Notes: generated from the letters alone by a model not told the origin. A stretch of DNA of 39,079 bases from Hyphomonadaceae bacterium (GCA_030158285.1 JAOATF010000164.1:1-39079), one strand, 5' to 3'. Counted from the first letter of the stretch, positions 16,404-25,395 are shown. A program made the numbers and translations.

Positions 16404-17555
16404 CTAGTTCTTGCCTTTGCCCTTCGCGGGTTTGGCCTTGACTGCTTTCGCGGCCGCCTCCGCAGCTTCGCGTGCTTCCAGAACGCGGGCGCCTTCGAGG
16501 ATGCCGTGCAGGGCGTAGTTGCCTTCGTGGCAGGCGTATTCGTACATCTTGCCGTTCAGCGTGGCGAACTCGTACTCGCCGCCCCAGGGGGTGTCCCACA
16601 GGGTGGGGTCTTCGATCGTGAAGCCGTAGTAGAGCCGATCGTCGGCCACGCGCCGGAAGCGCTCGGTGACTTTCAGGTCCTTCCACGATCCCATGAACTG
16701 CTGGCTCTGGGGGATGTGGGTGGTTTCGACGACGAGCGTGTCGCCATCCCACCAGCCGATGGCGTCGCCGAAATAGGGACGGATATCGTCGGTGCGGTGC
16801 TTTGCGTTGAGACGGACGATGCGCGCATCGTGCACCATCTCTGTCGCGATCACGACGTGCTCGGGCGATTGCACGATCTGGTAGCTGTTGTTGTAGAACC
16901 CGTTCGCGAACATCGGCGGTCCCGCGTTGCGCCCGAAAGAGACGATGCAGCGTTCCGTCGCGCGCGATTCCGGATTGTCGAATGACTGTCCGCGCGCCGG
17001 GGCGGGGCCGAGCAATTTCACGAAGGCGGGCGGTTCGGGCGCCGGCGCAGGCGTGGCGCCAGCCTTGCGCGCCGGTGCTGAGCCGGTCGGCGTCGTGATG
17101 ATCGACGAGCGCGGTTCGCCATTGACCCGCATCACATGGTTGCCGGGGTCGATCCAGAAACGGTTGTAGCCGCCCGTGGCGCCGCCGCCGGCGAGGTATT
17201 CAGGCTTGATGTCTTTCGGGATGACGTATTCGGCGGGAGCATCCGCGGCGGTCGGCGCGTTGGCTTCCTCGATCTCGTCGACCATTTCCTGTTCGAGCTT
17301 GGCGACCTGCTCTTCGGTGAAGACGAGGCTGGTGACGCCAGCGGGACGCGTCAGCTTTGTCAGCGTTGTGTTGTGCCAGAAGCCCTGAAGGTCAGGCTGG
17401 CCGATCTTCAGCTGTGGCGCCTTGTAGGGCGGATACGGCTTTGTCGGGTCGTACTTCTGTGCGGCGGCAGGCTGCGCCTGTGGCGTCTGCGCGAGTGCGT
17501 GGGGAGCACAGGCGAGCATCGCGGTGGTGAGAGAGAGTATCAGAGCGTAGCGCAA
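16404..17555 (-). CDS. Exported protein of unrecognised family (PDLQGFW type)
   Basis: I do not recognise a named function. The best start is TTG at 17555: AGGAGG (17561-17566) lies 5 bp ahead and the product begins directly with a signal peptide (LRYALILSLTTAMLACAPHALA, cleavage near residue 22-23). An in-frame ATG at 17573 has no ribosome site. The mature protein (about 360 residues) has a Pro-rich start, a PDLQGFWHNTTLTKL segment, conserved-looking aromatic patches (GWWDGDTLVVETTH, YGFTIEDPTLWDTPWGGEY) and an Ala/Lys-rich tail ending KGKGKN. Similar PDLQGxW proteins occur in several soil and aquatic bacteria as uncharacterised secreted proteins. No transmembrane helix follows the signal, so it is probably periplasmic or secreted. 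Confidence 0.75.
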   Translation of the reverse strand: MRYALILSLTTAMLACAPHALAQTPQAQPAAAQKYDPTKPYPPYKAPQLKIGQPDLQGFWHNTTLTKLTRPAGVTSLVFTEEQVAKLEQEMVDEIEEANAPTAADAPAEYVIPKDIKPEYLAGGGATGGYNRFWIDPGNHVMRVNGEPRSSIITTPTGSAPARKAGATPAPAPEPPAFVKLLGPAPARGQSFDNPESRATERCIVSFGRNAGPPMFANGFYNNSYQIVQSPEHVVIATEMVHDARIVRLNAKHRTDDIRPYFGDAIGWWDGDTLVVETTHIPQSQQFMGSWKDLKVTERFRRVADDRLYYGFTIEDPTLWDTPWGGEYEFATLNGKMYEYACHEGNYALHGILEGARVLEAREAAEAAAKAVKAKPAKGKGKN

Positions 17556-17689
17556 GCCAACCTCCTGCTGCATGACACGTCCAACTTCAGGAAACCTAGG
17601 AGTATCGCCGGTGTCAGGCAACGGGGGCGCGCGCGCGAACACGCGGCTGTGCGGTGTCGTAGCGGCCAGTATCGTAACGGCAAGCGACG

Positions 17690-17839
17690 CTAGAGTATCA
17701 ACGCGCGCAGGCTGTACGCTGCAATCGCGACGGCAGCGACGCCGCCCACCCACAGCGCGGCGAACCACAGGAGGCTTTTGGCCAAAGGTGGCTTGGGGTC
17801 GCCGTCTTCGGGCGGGCCTTCAATGGTAGGTGGCTTCAT
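17690..17839 (-). CDS. Small DUF2474-like membrane subunit of cytochrome bd oxidase (CydX-like)
   Basis: A 49-residue single-span protein starting at ATG 17839 inside the last codons of cydB (20-bp overlap, different frame), with AAGGTG 4 bp ahead. The N-terminus is hydrophilic and Pro-rich (MKPPTIEGPPEDGDPKPP). It is followed by one helix (about residues 21-43) holding a W-F-x-x-L-W-x-x-G-V pattern and ending in SLRALIL. That pattern and the position after cydAB match the DUF2474 family, which is thought to play the role of CydX/CydS in stabilising bd-type oxidases. It is easily missed because of its size and overlap. The call rests on pattern and location, not on a database match. Confidence 0.8.
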   Translation of the reverse strand: MKPPTIEGPPEDGDPKPPLAKSLLWFAALWVGGVAAVAIAAYSLRALIL

Positions 17840-18848
17840 CGGACACCTTGGCGCGGAAGAGCCAGTACACGTAAGCGGTATAGCCGAGGATGATCGGCAG
17901 CATCGGGATCGCGCCCCAGAGCAGGAGGGCGAGCGCGTTGTCTGCGGCGGCGGCTTCGGCTGGCGTCATCGCGAAGGGCACGATGTAGGGCCAGAGGCTG
18001 ATGGCGAGGCCGATATAGCCGACCAGGAAGAGCAGGACGGAGTAGAGGTAGGGTTGCAGGTGTTGTCGCAGGTCTGCGCCGCGCCAGAGCAGGAAGCAGA
18101 GTGTTCCAGCGGCGATGGGGAGCGGGGCGACGTAGATGAAGGTTCCCCAGTCGATGCTGGTCATGGTGAGGCCCCAGCGATAGGTGACGCGCGGGTCGAC
18201 GCCGAGCGTGCCGAGGCTGACGGCGCCCATGGCGAGGGCGACGATAAGGGCGAGTTGCTTCACCCAGGCGCGGGCGCGCTCGAACAGCTCGCCCTGCGTC
18301 TTGTAGACGAGCCAGGCGGCGCCAAGCAGGGCGTAACCCGCGACGAGGGCCGCCGAGACCAGCAGGGTGAAGGGTGTCAGCCAGTCGAGCGGGCCGCCGA
18401 CGAACTCGCCATCGACCACGTTGACGCCCTGGATGAAGGCGCCGAGCACCATGCCTTGCGCGGCGGCGGCGACGATGGAGCCGGCGGAGAAAGCGACAGT
18501 CCACCACTTCTTGCCGGACTTGCGGCCGTGATGGCGGAATTCGAACGCCACGCCGCGGAAGATCAGCGCCAGCAGCATCAGGAAGATCGGAAGATAGAAG
18601 GCGGGCATCAGCGCACCGTAGGCTTTCGGGAAAGCGGCGAAGAGCCCGCCGCCGCCGAGGACCAGCCAGGTTTCGTTGCCATCCCAGACAGGCGCGATGG
18701 CGGCCTGCATCTGGTCGCGTTCGTGACGGTCTTTCGCGAAGGGGAAGAGGATGCCGACGCCGAGGTCGAAGCCATCGAGCGCGGCGTAGAGGAAGACGGC
18801 GGTGGCGATGAGGAAGGCCCAGATGGTGGCGAGGTCGCTGCCGAGCAT
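17820..18848 (-). CDS. cydB: Cytochrome bd ubiquinol oxidase subunit II
   Basis: Subunit II of the inner-membrane bd-type quinol oxidase, 342 residues, with eight to nine hydrophobic helices. Family landmarks are the N-terminal LDGFDLGVGILFPF (about 19-32), WDGNETWLVLGGGGLFAAFP (about 49-68) and a C-terminal segment ending in YVYWLFRAKV. The true start is ATG 18848, 2 bp after the cydA stop and preceded by GGAGGG; the open frame continues far upstream but that part is only a shadow of cydA. The cydA-cydB-small-subunit order with overlaps implies one transcript with coupled translation. Whether it is high-affinity bd-I-like or cyanide-insensitive CIO-like cannot be settled by eye; the DUF2474 partner favours the CIO type. 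Confidence 0.94.
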   Translation of the reverse strand: MLGSDLATIWAFLIATAVFLYAALDGFDLGVGILFPFAKDRHERDQMQAAIAPVWDGNETWLVLGGGGLFAAFPKAYGALMPAFYLPIFLMLLALIFRGVAFEFRHHGRKSGKKWWTVAFSAGSIVAAAAQGMVLGAFIQGVNVVDGEFVGGPLDWLTPFTLLVSAALVAGYALLGAAWLVYKTQGELFERARAWVKQLALIVALAMGAVSLGTLGVDPRVTYRWGLTMTSIDWGTFIYVAPLPIAAGTLCFLLWRGADLRQHLQPYLYSVLLFLVGYIGLAISLWPYIVPFAMTPAEAAAADNALALLLWGAIPMLPIILGYTAYVYWLFRAKVSDEATYH

Positions 18849-18850
18849 GA

Positions 18851-20248
18851 TCAACCCTCCTTCGTCGCGGCGCTTTTGACGCCTGTGCCGAGCGGTGAAC
18901 CGGGTGGTTCGCTGGTTTGCTTCGGCGGGTCTTCGTCGGTGTCGGGGCCTTTGGAGATGAGGCGGAGGATGTAGAGCGCACCGGCAGAGAAGACGATGGC
19001 GTAGACCACCATGAAGAAGATCAGCGAGGTGGCGACGGAGCCTGCGGGCACGGGCGAGACGGCGTCGGCTGTGCGCAGGACGCCGTAGACGACCCAGGGC
19101 TGGCGGCCGACTTCGGCGGAGATCCAGCCGGCGAGGACGGCGATGAAGCCAGCGGGGGCGGCAAGGACCAAGGCGCGGTGATAGAGCGTGGCGGTGTCGA
19201 GGCGCTTCAGGAGCCAGACGGCGGCGCCCCAGAGGCCGAGGCCGACCATCAGGAAGCCCATGCCGACCATGACGCGGAAGGCCCAGAAGGTGATCCATAC
19301 CGGCGGGCGGTCTTCCGGCGCGAAGGCGTCGAGGCCTTTCACGACGGCATCGGCGTCGCCCGCGACGATCCACGAGCCCATGCCGGGGATGCCGATGGCG
19401 GCGTGGGTGGTTTCGGCGTCCTGGTCGGGCCAGCCGAAGAGAAGCGTGGGTTGCTGGGCTTTCGTTTCCCACCAGCCTTCCATCGCGGCGACTTTGGCGG
19501 GCTGGTATTCGTGGGCGACGACGCCGCTCTCGTGACCGACGACGACCTGCAGCGGGGCGACGAGCGCCATCATCAGCACGGACATGCGCAGGGCTGTGCG
19601 GCTTTCGGCGATGGCTTTCTTCGTCAGCAGCGCGAAGGCGGAGGCGCCGGCGACGACCATGGCGGTGGTGAGGAAGGCCGCCAGCACCATGTGGGCGAAG
19701 CGCGAGGGCAGGGACGGGTTGAAGATCACCTGTGCGAAGTCGGTGGCGATCATCGTGCCGTCGGCGGCGTGGGCGAAGCCTTGCGGGGTCTGCATCCAGG
19801 AGTTGGCGGCGAGGATCCAGAAGGCGCTGATCAGCGTGCCGACGGCCACGGTGCAAGTGGAGAAGAAGTGCAGCTTCTCGCCCACCTTCTTCCAGCCGAA
19901 CAGCATGATGCCGAGGAAGGAGGCCTCGAGGAAGAAGGCGGTGAGGACTTCGTAGCCGAGCAGCGGGCCGATGACGCTGCCGACTTGCGCGGAGAAGACG
20001 CTCCAGTTGGTGCCGAACTGGTAGGACATCACGACGCCGGAGACGACGCCCATGCCGAAGGACAGCGCGAAGATCTTGACCCAGAAGAGATAGAGGTTGC
20101 GGAAGACCGGCTTCTTGGTCGTGAGCCACAGCCCCTCCAGCACCGCAAGGAAGGAGGCGAGGCCGATGGTGAAGGCCGGGAAGATGATGTGAAAGCCGAT
20201 GGTGAACGCGAACTGCAGGCGCGACAGCAACAGGGCGTCGAATTCCAT
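18851..20248 (-). CDS. cydA: Cytochrome bd ubiquinol oxidase subunit I
   Basis: The catalytic haem-bearing subunit, 465 residues. The N-terminal LSRLQFAFTIGFHIIFPAFT carries His20, the expected high-spin haem ligand. SRFAHMVLAAF supplies the second conserved His, and the signature GWISAEVGRQPWVVYG is intact. This is a bd-type oxidase that reduces oxygen to water at the expense of quinol without pumping protons. The length is shorter than Escherichia coli CydA (about 520), consistent with a short Q-loop as in CIO-type enzymes. It heads the operon and is divergent from the GST gene; the 240-bp region between holds a candidate operator. Confidence 0.95.
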   Translation of the reverse strand: MEFDALLLSRLQFAFTIGFHIIFPAFTIGLASFLAVLEGLWLTTKKPVFRNLYLFWVKIFALSFGMGVVSGVVMSYQFGTNWSVFSAQVGSVIGPLLGYEVLTAFFLEASFLGIMLFGWKKVGEKLHFFSTCTVAVGTLISAFWILAANSWMQTPQGFAHAADGTMIATDFAQVIFNPSLPSRFAHMVLAAFLTTAMVVAGASAFALLTKKAIAESRTALRMSVLMMALVAPLQVVVGHESGVVAHEYQPAKVAAMEGWWETKAQQPTLLFGWPDQDAETTHAAIGIPGMGSWIVAGDADAVVKGLDAFAPEDRPPVWITFWAFRVMVGMGFLMVGLGLWGAAVWLLKRLDTATLYHRALVLAAPAGFIAVLAGWISAEVGRQPWVVYGVLRTADAVSPVPAGSVATSLIFFMVVYAIVFSAGALYILRLISKGPDTDEDPPKQTSEPPGSPLGTGVKSAATKEG

Positions 20249-20408
20249 GGCCAGACCTCCAAGCCGAGGGCTCTAAGTCCGGGACCGACATGCGTTCAGC
20301 ACGACAGCGCCGGCCGGCCCCAACCGGCGGCGCGCCATGAGTTCCATATGAGCCTGCCTCGCAACCGGGGGAATGCGGCAAACACGACGCGTGGCGCGAT
20401 ATTTTCGT

Positions 20409-20428
20409 CGTAAACGCCGTGGTTTACG
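20409..20428. promoter_or_regulatory. Inverted repeat between cydA and GST genes
   Basis: CGTAAAC-GCCGTG-GTTTACG: 7-bp perfect arms with a 6-bp centre in the divergent promoter region, about 160 bp ahead of cydA and 60 bp ahead of the GST start. It is a plausible operator for either gene. It is not an FNR box (TTGAT-N4-ATCAA is absent from the region). Confidence 0.4.
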
Positions 20429-20489
20429 GATGCCGCGCGATTGCGTGCGTGCGTATACGGATGCTGTTATGGAGGGTCCGGAGCCGCCC

Positions 20490-21125
20490 ATGATTCTGAT
20501 TGGCCAGTATGACAGCCCGTTCGTGCGCCGCGTCGCCATCGCGATGCGCCTTTACGGCATGGAATTCGATCACAAGCCGTGGTCGGTGTTCGGCGATGCC
20601 GAGAAGATCGCGCAGTACAATCCGCTGATGCGCGTGCCGACGCTGGTGCTGAACACGGGCGAGGCGTTGATCGAAAGCCAGACCATTCTTGATGCGCTGG
20701 ACCAGCTGGCGCCGCCGGCCATCGTGATGATGCCTGCCGGCGGGGCGGAGCGGCGCGAGGCGATGCGCGTGTGTGCGCTGGCCACGGGGCTGGCCGACAA
20801 GGCGGTGTCGCTGTTCTACGAAGGCGCCATCCACAAGCGCGAGACGCAGGTATGGGTCGATCGCTGCCAGTCGCAGATTGCCGGATGCCTGCGCGAGCTT
20901 GAAGTGAGCCGCAGCAAGCACGACAGCGCGTGGTGGTTCGGCCCGTCGATCGGGCATGCGGACATTGCGGTGGGATGCGTGCTGCGTTTTCTGGGCGATG
21001 CGCATCCGGGCCTGTTCGACCTGGCCGAGGGATGGCCGCTGCTGGCGGCGCATGCGGCGCGGTGCGAGACGCTGGACGTGTTCCGCGAGATTCAGCAGCC
21101 CTTCAAGGTAACGCTTCCCAAATGA
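20490..21125 (+). CDS. Glutathione S-transferase family protein
   Basis: A 211-residue cytosolic GST. The N-terminal thioredoxin-like domain (1-75) has YDSPFVRRV with Ser9 in the catalytic position, VPTLVL with the cis-Pro and IESQTIL (the ES pair contacts the glutathione gamma-glutamyl group). An all-helical C-terminal domain follows, with HADIAVGCVL resembling the N-capping box region. ATG 20490 is chosen because GGAG lies 6 bp ahead and the thioredoxin fold starts immediately; other in-frame starts upstream add a basic, non-conserved stretch. The stop overlaps the next ATG by ATGA, so translation is coupled to the dCTP deaminase. The substrate is unknown. Confidence 0.88.
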   Translation: MILIGQYDSPFVRRVAIAMRLYGMEFDHKPWSVFGDAEKIAQYNPLMRVPTLVLNTGEALIESQTILDALDQLAPPAIVMMPAGGAERREAMRVCALATGLADKAVSLFYEGAIHKRETQVWVDRCQSQIAGCLRELEVSRSKHDSAWWFGPSIGHADIAVGCVLRFLGDAHPGLFDLAEGWPLLAAHAARCETLDVFREIQQPFKVTLPK

Positions 21126-22204
21126 CGAAGACCAAAACCACCAAGGCGGCTGCGAAGGTTCCGGCGAAGCGCAAGGCGGGCGATGTGGTCGCTGTCGGCG
21201 TGCTGCCGGATCGCGAGCTGAAGGAGATCGTGCGCGCGGGCGCCATCACGGCCGAGGGCGGCATTCGCGACGATCAGGTGCAGCCGGCCAGCCTCGACCT
21301 GCGTCTCGGCAAGGTGGCCTATCGCCTGCGCGCGAGCTTCCTGCCGGGCAAGCAGGTAGTAGCGGACCGGCTGGACGACAGCCTTGTCATGCACACGCTT
21401 GATCTTACGCGTGGCGCGGTGCTGGAGACGGGTTGCGTCTACATGGTGCCGCTGCAGGAGCGGGTGAAGCTGCCGAAGGACCTGTCGGCGGCGGCGAACC
21501 CGAAGAGCTCCACCGGGCGGATTGATGTGTTCGTGCGGGCAGTCTCGGATCGCGCGCGCGCGTTCGACGGCATTCCGGCAGGCTATCAGGGTGAGCTTTA
21601 CGCCGAGATCAGTCCGCGCACTTTCTCTGTGCTGGCGCGGACGGGCGATCGGCTGTTGCAGCTGCGCGTGCGGCGCGGCGTGCAGACGCCGGTGCGGGAC
21701 ATGACGTTCAGCCTCGACCTCTTTCCCACCAAGTCGGACATTGTTGGTTACCGGGCCAAGCGCCATTCGCGCGTGATCGACCTTGCGGGCATCGGCACGC
21801 ACACGGTGGAGGATTTCTGGGAGCCTGTGCGCGCACGGGAAGGGCGCATCGTGCTGGACCCGGGCGAGTTCTACATTCTCGCCTCGAAGGAGAAGATCGT
21901 CATCCCGCTGGACGAAGCCGCCGAGATGGCGCCGATCGCGCCGGAGCTGGGAGAGTTTCGTGCGCACTATGCCGGCTTCTTCGATCCAGGCTTCGGCGTG
22001 ACGCATTCCAAGGGCAAGGCCGTGCTTGAAGTGCGCTCGCGCGACGTGCCTTTCATTCTCGAGGATGGGCAGCCTGTTGGGCGACTGGTGTTCGAGAAGC
22101 TGACCGCAAAGCCAGATGTCCCCTACGGCGCCGAGGGGTCGTATTCGACCTATGCGGGGCAGGGCCTGCGGCTGTCGAAGTATTTCGAGCCGGCGGACGA
22201 CTGA
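21122..22204 (+). CDS. dcd: dCTP deaminase, long alphaproteobacterial form
   Basis: A 2'-deoxycytidine triphosphate deaminase of the dUTPase/Dcd trimeric superfamily that provides dUTP for thymidylate synthesis. At 360 residues it is about twice the length of the Escherichia coli enzyme and contains two Dcd-like halves. The first half has QPASLDLRLG (about 54-63), then NPKSSTGRIDVF with the SSTGR nucleotide loop and GYQGELYAEISP. The second half has GFFDPGFGV and a C-terminal VPFILEDGQPVGRL block typical of Dcd. The first 20 residues are a Lys/Thr/Ala-rich basic tail. Its ATG overlaps the GST stop (ATGA). I infer a normal housekeeping role; which half holds the active site was not determined. 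Confidence 0.88.
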   Translation: MTKTKTTKAAAKVPAKRKAGDVVAVGVLPDRELKEIVRAGAITAEGGIRDDQVQPASLDLRLGKVAYRLRASFLPGKQVVADRLDDSLVMHTLDLTRGAVLETGCVYMVPLQERVKLPKDLSAAANPKSSTGRIDVFVRAVSDRARAFDGIPAGYQGELYAEISPRTFSVLARTGDRLLQLRVRRGVQTPVRDMTFSLDLFPTKSDIVGYRAKRHSRVIDLAGIGTHTVEDFWEPVRAREGRIVLDPGEFYILASKEKIVIPLDEAAEMAPIAPELGEFRAHYAGFFDPGFGVTHSKGKAVLEVRSRDVPFILEDGQPVGRLVFEKLTAKPDVPYGAEGSYSTYAGQGLRLSKYFEPADD

Positions 22205-22333
22205 GCGCTTCCGGACCGTCAGGCTACGCTAAGGGCAGTTCTCACAGCGATTTTTCGTGAGAGCCGCAACCTTACTCTTTCGTCATCATCGGAGTCGTCA
22301 TAGGATTGCTCCGTCAGGCTAAGGGTGTTGCCC

Positions 22334-22840
22334 GTGACTGCGGACTTGCTCCTTGCTCTCTGCATCGTGTCGCCCGCGATGTTCGTAGGCACGCTCTGGC
22401 TGACGCGCGCCGGGGCCAAGCGCACGGTGGCGGCGCTGGCGGGATGCGCCACGGCGGCTGTTTTCAGTGTGGGGTGGGATGGTCTGGCCGCTCGCATGGG
22501 CTGGTGGAGCTACCCCTCAAGCGGCGACCTGCTGGCGACGCTGACGGTATCGATCACGGTGGCCTTCCTGTTCGGCGGCGTGGCGGGACTGGCCGGCTGG
22601 CGGATGATGCGGGCGATGGGCTGGACCGGCGCGGTCACCTTCTTTGTCGGCTTTGTCGGGCTGGGGCTGATCCGCGACCAGGTGCTGGAAATGAACACCA
22701 CCATGTTCGCCGTGGGCGAAGGGCCGATGCCGCATGTGATGGGCGGCGTTGGTTATCTCACCATCGCGCTGGCGGTGCAGATCACCATGCTGTTGCTCGC
22801 AGGCCCGCCGACGCGCGATGAGCTGCGGACGAACACCTAG
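22334..22840 (+). CDS. Small polytopic membrane protein, unknown function
   Basis: A 168-residue protein with four or five hydrophobic segments (about 4-25, 33-48, 66-88, 93-112, 138-155) and few charged residues, so it is an inner-membrane protein. I do not recognise the family. A GWDGLAARMGWW segment sits between helices 2 and 3. The start is uncertain: GTG 22334 has AAGGG 8 bp ahead, while GTG 22325 or TTG 22328 in the same frame would add two or three residues. It converges on eda, with the two 3' ends overlapping by 4 bp. It follows the dCTP deaminase by about 130 bp. Confidence 0.65.
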   Translation: MTADLLLALCIVSPAMFVGTLWLTRAGAKRTVAALAGCATAAVFSVGWDGLAARMGWWSYPSSGDLLATLTVSITVAFLFGGVAGLAGWRMMRAMGWTGAVTFFVGFVGLGLIRDQVLEMNTTMFAVGEGPMPHVMGGVGYLTIALAVQITMLLLAGPPTRDELRTNT

Positions 22841-23460
22841 CCGCGCGGCAGGCTTGCGGCTTCCTTCGCCAGCGCGCCGATCTCGTCCCACTTCTTTGCG
22901 TCGATGAGTTTGGTGGGGCAGACCCAGCCGCCGCCGACACAGCCGACATTCGGGCGCTTGAGATAGTCGCGTGCGAGATCGAGCGAGATGCCGCCGGTGG
23001 GGCAGAATTTCACCGCGCCAAAGGGACCCCGGAACGCATCCAGCATGGCGCGGCCGCCGGCTTGTTCGGCAGGGAAGAACTTGAAGCGCGTGAGACCGAG
23101 ATCGAGGCCGGCCATCAGCTCTGTCGCGGTAGCGATGCCGGGGAGGATGGGGATGCCGGACTCTTCGGCGGCGGCAACCGTGCTGGCGGACAGACCCGGC
23201 GTGACGATGAACGTGGCGCCGGCTTCACGCGCGCGGTCGAGGCTTGCGGCGTTGAGGACGGTGCCTGCGCCGACGATTGCGCCGGGGACAGCGCTCATCT
23301 CGCTGATGCAGGCGAGGGCGGCTTGCGTGCGCAGCGTGACTTCGAGGACGCGGAGGCCGTTGCTGGCGAGCGCGGTGGCGAGTGGCACGGCGTCTTCCAC
23401 GCGGTCGATGGTGATCACGGGGATCACCGGCTGCACGGCCATGAGGTCATCAACGGTCAT
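22837..23460 (-). CDS. eda: 2-keto-3-deoxy-6-phosphogluconate aldolase
   Basis: Cleaves KDPG to pyruvate and glyceraldehyde-3-phosphate, the final Entner-Doudoroff step; many family members also act on 4-hydroxy-2-oxoglutarate. The 207-residue TIM barrel has VLEVTLRT with Glu40 as the catalytic base, GAGTVLN (64-70), TPGLSAS (87-93), and FKFFPAE (126-132) with Lys127 as the Schiff-base lysine, then PTGGIS in the phosphate site. It starts 2 bp after the edd stop, so the two are one translational unit. Its 3' end overlaps the convergent membrane protein by 4 bp. Confidence 0.95.
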   Translation of the reverse strand: MTVDDLMAVQPVIPVITIDRVEDAVPLATALASNGLRVLEVTLRTQAALACISEMSAVPGAIVGAGTVLNAASLDRAREAGATFIVTPGLSASTVAAAEESGIPILPGIATATELMAGLDLGLTRFKFFPAEQAGGRAMLDAFRGPFGAVKFCPTGGISLDLARDYLKRPNVGCVGGGWVCPTKLIDAKKWDEIGALAKEAASLPRG

Positions 23461-23462
23461 GC

Positions 23463-25283
23463 TCAGGCTCCGGCCGCGAGAAGGTTGAAGATGCCGCCGC
23501 CGGCTTCAGCGTCGCCCGCGAGATGGCGGAGCGGGGCGAAGAGTTCGCGGCCCCAGCCATGTCCGGCGGGCGGCGGGACGGCGCGCGGGCGGGCAGCGAG
23601 GATGGAAGGATCGACCATCAGCTGCAGCGTGCCTTGCTCGGCATCGAGGATGACGCGATCGCCATCCTGAATGCGGGCGAGGGCCGAGTCCTGATCCGCG
23701 CCGGGTGTCATGTGGATGGCGGCGGGCACGGCGCCGGATGCGCCGGACATGCGGCCATCGGTGACGAGGGCGACGCGGAAGCCCTTGTTCTGCAGGGCCG
23801 TCAGTGCGGGGGTGAGTGAGTGAAGTTCCGGCATGCCGTTGGCGCGCGGGCTCTGGAAGCGCATGACGGCGATGACATCGCGGTTGAGCTGGCCCGCCTT
23901 GAACGCGGCCGAGAAATCCGCCTGGTTGTGGAAGACGGCGGCGGGGGCGTCGATCACGCGGCGGTCTGCGGGGACGGACGAGATCTTGATGACGCCGCGG
24001 CCGAGATTGCCGGTGAGCAGGCGGATGCCGCCTTCCATCTCGAAGGGTGAATGGACGGAGCGGAGGATGTCTTCGTCGAGCGATTTTTCGACGCCGGGGC
24101 GCCAGACGAGCTTGTCGCCGTCGATGCACGGCTCCTGTGTGTAGAGGGCGAGGCCGTGACCGGCGACGGTGTGGGTGTCGCCGTGCAGCAGGCCGACGGA
24201 GAGCAGTTCGCGCGTGATGAAGGCCATGCCGCCGGCGGCGTGGAACTGGTTCACGTCGGCCGTGCCGTTCGGATAGACGCGGGTGAGCAGGGGTACGACA
24301 GAGGAGATGTCGGAGAAGTCGTTCCAGTCCACCACGAGCCCGGCGGCTTGCGCCATCGCGGGCACGTGAAGCGCGTGGTTGGTGGAGCCGCCGGTGGCCA
24401 TCAGGCCGACGATGGCGTTGACGATGGATTTCGCGTCGACGACCTGCGCCATCGTGCCTTCGCCGGAGATTGCGAGATCTACGCAGCGTTGTGCGGCGGC
24501 GCGGACGAGGGCTTCGCGCAAGGGCGTGTCGGGATTGACGAACGCCGTGCCGGGCAGGTGGAGGCCCATCAGCTCCATCATCATCTGGTTGGAGTTGGCG
24601 GTGCCGTAGAAGGTGCAGGTGCCGGCGGAGTGATAGGAGGCGGCTTCGGCCTCGAGCAGTTCTTCGCGCGTGACCTGGCCAAGTGCGAACTTTTCGCGGA
24701 CCTTGGCTTTCTCCTTGTTCGAGATGCCGGAGGCCATGGGGCCGGCGGGCGAGAAGATGATCGGCAGGTGGCCGAAGCTGAGCCCGCCGATGACGAGGCC
24801 GGGCACGATCTTGTCGCACGTGCCGAGCATCAGTGCGGTGTCGAACGCATCGTGCGTGAGGGCGACGGCGGCGGAGAGTGCGATCACGTCGCGCGAGAAC
24901 AGCGACAGCTCCATGCCGGGCTGGCCCTGCGTGACGCCATCGCACATGGCGGGCGTGCCGCCGGCGACCTGCGCCGATGCGCCGGCTTTGCGCGCCGCAT
25001 CCTTGATGATGTCGGGATAGTGCTGGAACGGCTGGTGGGCGCTCAGCATGTCGTTGTAACTGGTGACGATGCCGATGTTCGGCGCCCTTCCCCTCATGGT
25101 GAGTTTGTCGCCCAGCGGCATGGCGGCGAAGGCGTGGGCGAGGTTGCCGCACGAGAGATGCTGGCGGCCGGGGCCGGCATCCTTCGCGGCCTGGATGCGG
25201 GCGAGGTAGTCGCGACGGCTGTCGCGGCTGCGCTCTTCGATGCGCGCCGTGACTTCGGCGATCTTCGGATGAAGCGGCGTCAT
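23463..25283 (-). CDS. edd: 6-Phosphogluconate dehydratase
   Basis: An iron-sulfur dehydratase of the IlvD/Edd family converting 6-phosphogluconate to KDPG, in the cytosol. Its 606 residues match the usual Edd length. Family blocks include [17 protein letters not shown] near residue 80, [25 protein letters not shown] and [14 protein letters not shown], whose cysteines are the probable cluster ligands, and the C-terminal [11 protein letters not shown] typical of the family. It is followed 2 bp later by eda. Zwf and Pgl, which make its substrate, are about 5 kb upstream on the same strand. The 112-bp leader contains a small inverted repeat that may be its operator. Confidence 0.95.
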   Translation of the reverse strand: MTPLHPKIAEVTARIEERSRDSRRDYLARIQAAKDAGPGRQHLSCGNLAHAFAAMPLGDKLTMRGRAPNIGIVTSYNDMLSAHQPFQHYPDIIKDAARKAGASAQVAGGTPAMCDGVTQGQPGMELSLFSRDVIALSAAVALTHDAFDTALMLGTCDKIVPGLVIGGLSFGHLPIIFSPAGPMASGISNKEKAKVREKFALGQVTREELLEAEAASYHSAGTCTFYGTANSNQMMMELMGLHLPGTAFVNPDTPLREALVRAAAQRCVDLAISGEGTMAQVVDAKSIVNAIVGLMATGGSTNHALHVPAMAQAAGLVVDWNDFSDISSVVPLLTRVYPNGTADVNQFHAAGGMAFITRELLSVGLLHGDTHTVAGHGLALYTQEPCIDGDKLVWRPGVEKSLDEDILRSVHSPFEMEGGIRLLTGNLGRGVIKISSVPADRRVIDAPAAVFHNQADFSAAFKAGQLNRDVIAVMRFQSPRANGMPELHSLTPALTALQNKGFRVALVTDGRMSGASGAVPAAIHMTPGADQDSALARIQDGDRVILDAEQGTLQLMVDPSILAARPRAVPPPAGHGWGRELFAPLRHLAGDAEAGGGIFNLLAAGA

Positions 25284-25353
25284 TCAGGGCCTCTCGCGCC
25301 AGTGCGGCGGGTTAGGGCATATAGACAAGCAGTCACGCATCAGAACAACCCGC

Positions 25354-25369
25354 AGCGAAAATAATCGCT
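25354..25369. promoter_or_regulatory. Inverted repeat upstream of edd
   Basis: AGCGA-AAATAA-TCGCT lies about 70 bp ahead of the edd start, inside the only A/T-rich patch of the gap. It could be an operator for edd-eda or a weak terminator for the preceding hydrolase gene. The evidence is only symmetry and position. Confidence 0.3.
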
Positions 25370-25395
25370 CCCCGGACTTGTCCTGTGCCGATGTC

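Noticed and set aside
17820-20381. A single 853-codon frame spanning cydB and upstream
   Set aside because: The upstream part is a frame shadow of cydA with Arg/Pro/His-rich composition; cydB begins at ATG 18848 with its own ribosome site.
17778-20413. Long plus-strand frames opposite cydA and cydB
   Set aside because: Acidic Gly/Glu/Asp-rich translations with no motif, typical of antisense shadows in G+C-rich DNA.
20249-20489. FNR/Anr box for cydAB
   Set aside because: No TTGAT-N4-ATCAA-like sequence is present; only the CGTAAAC inverted repeat was kept.
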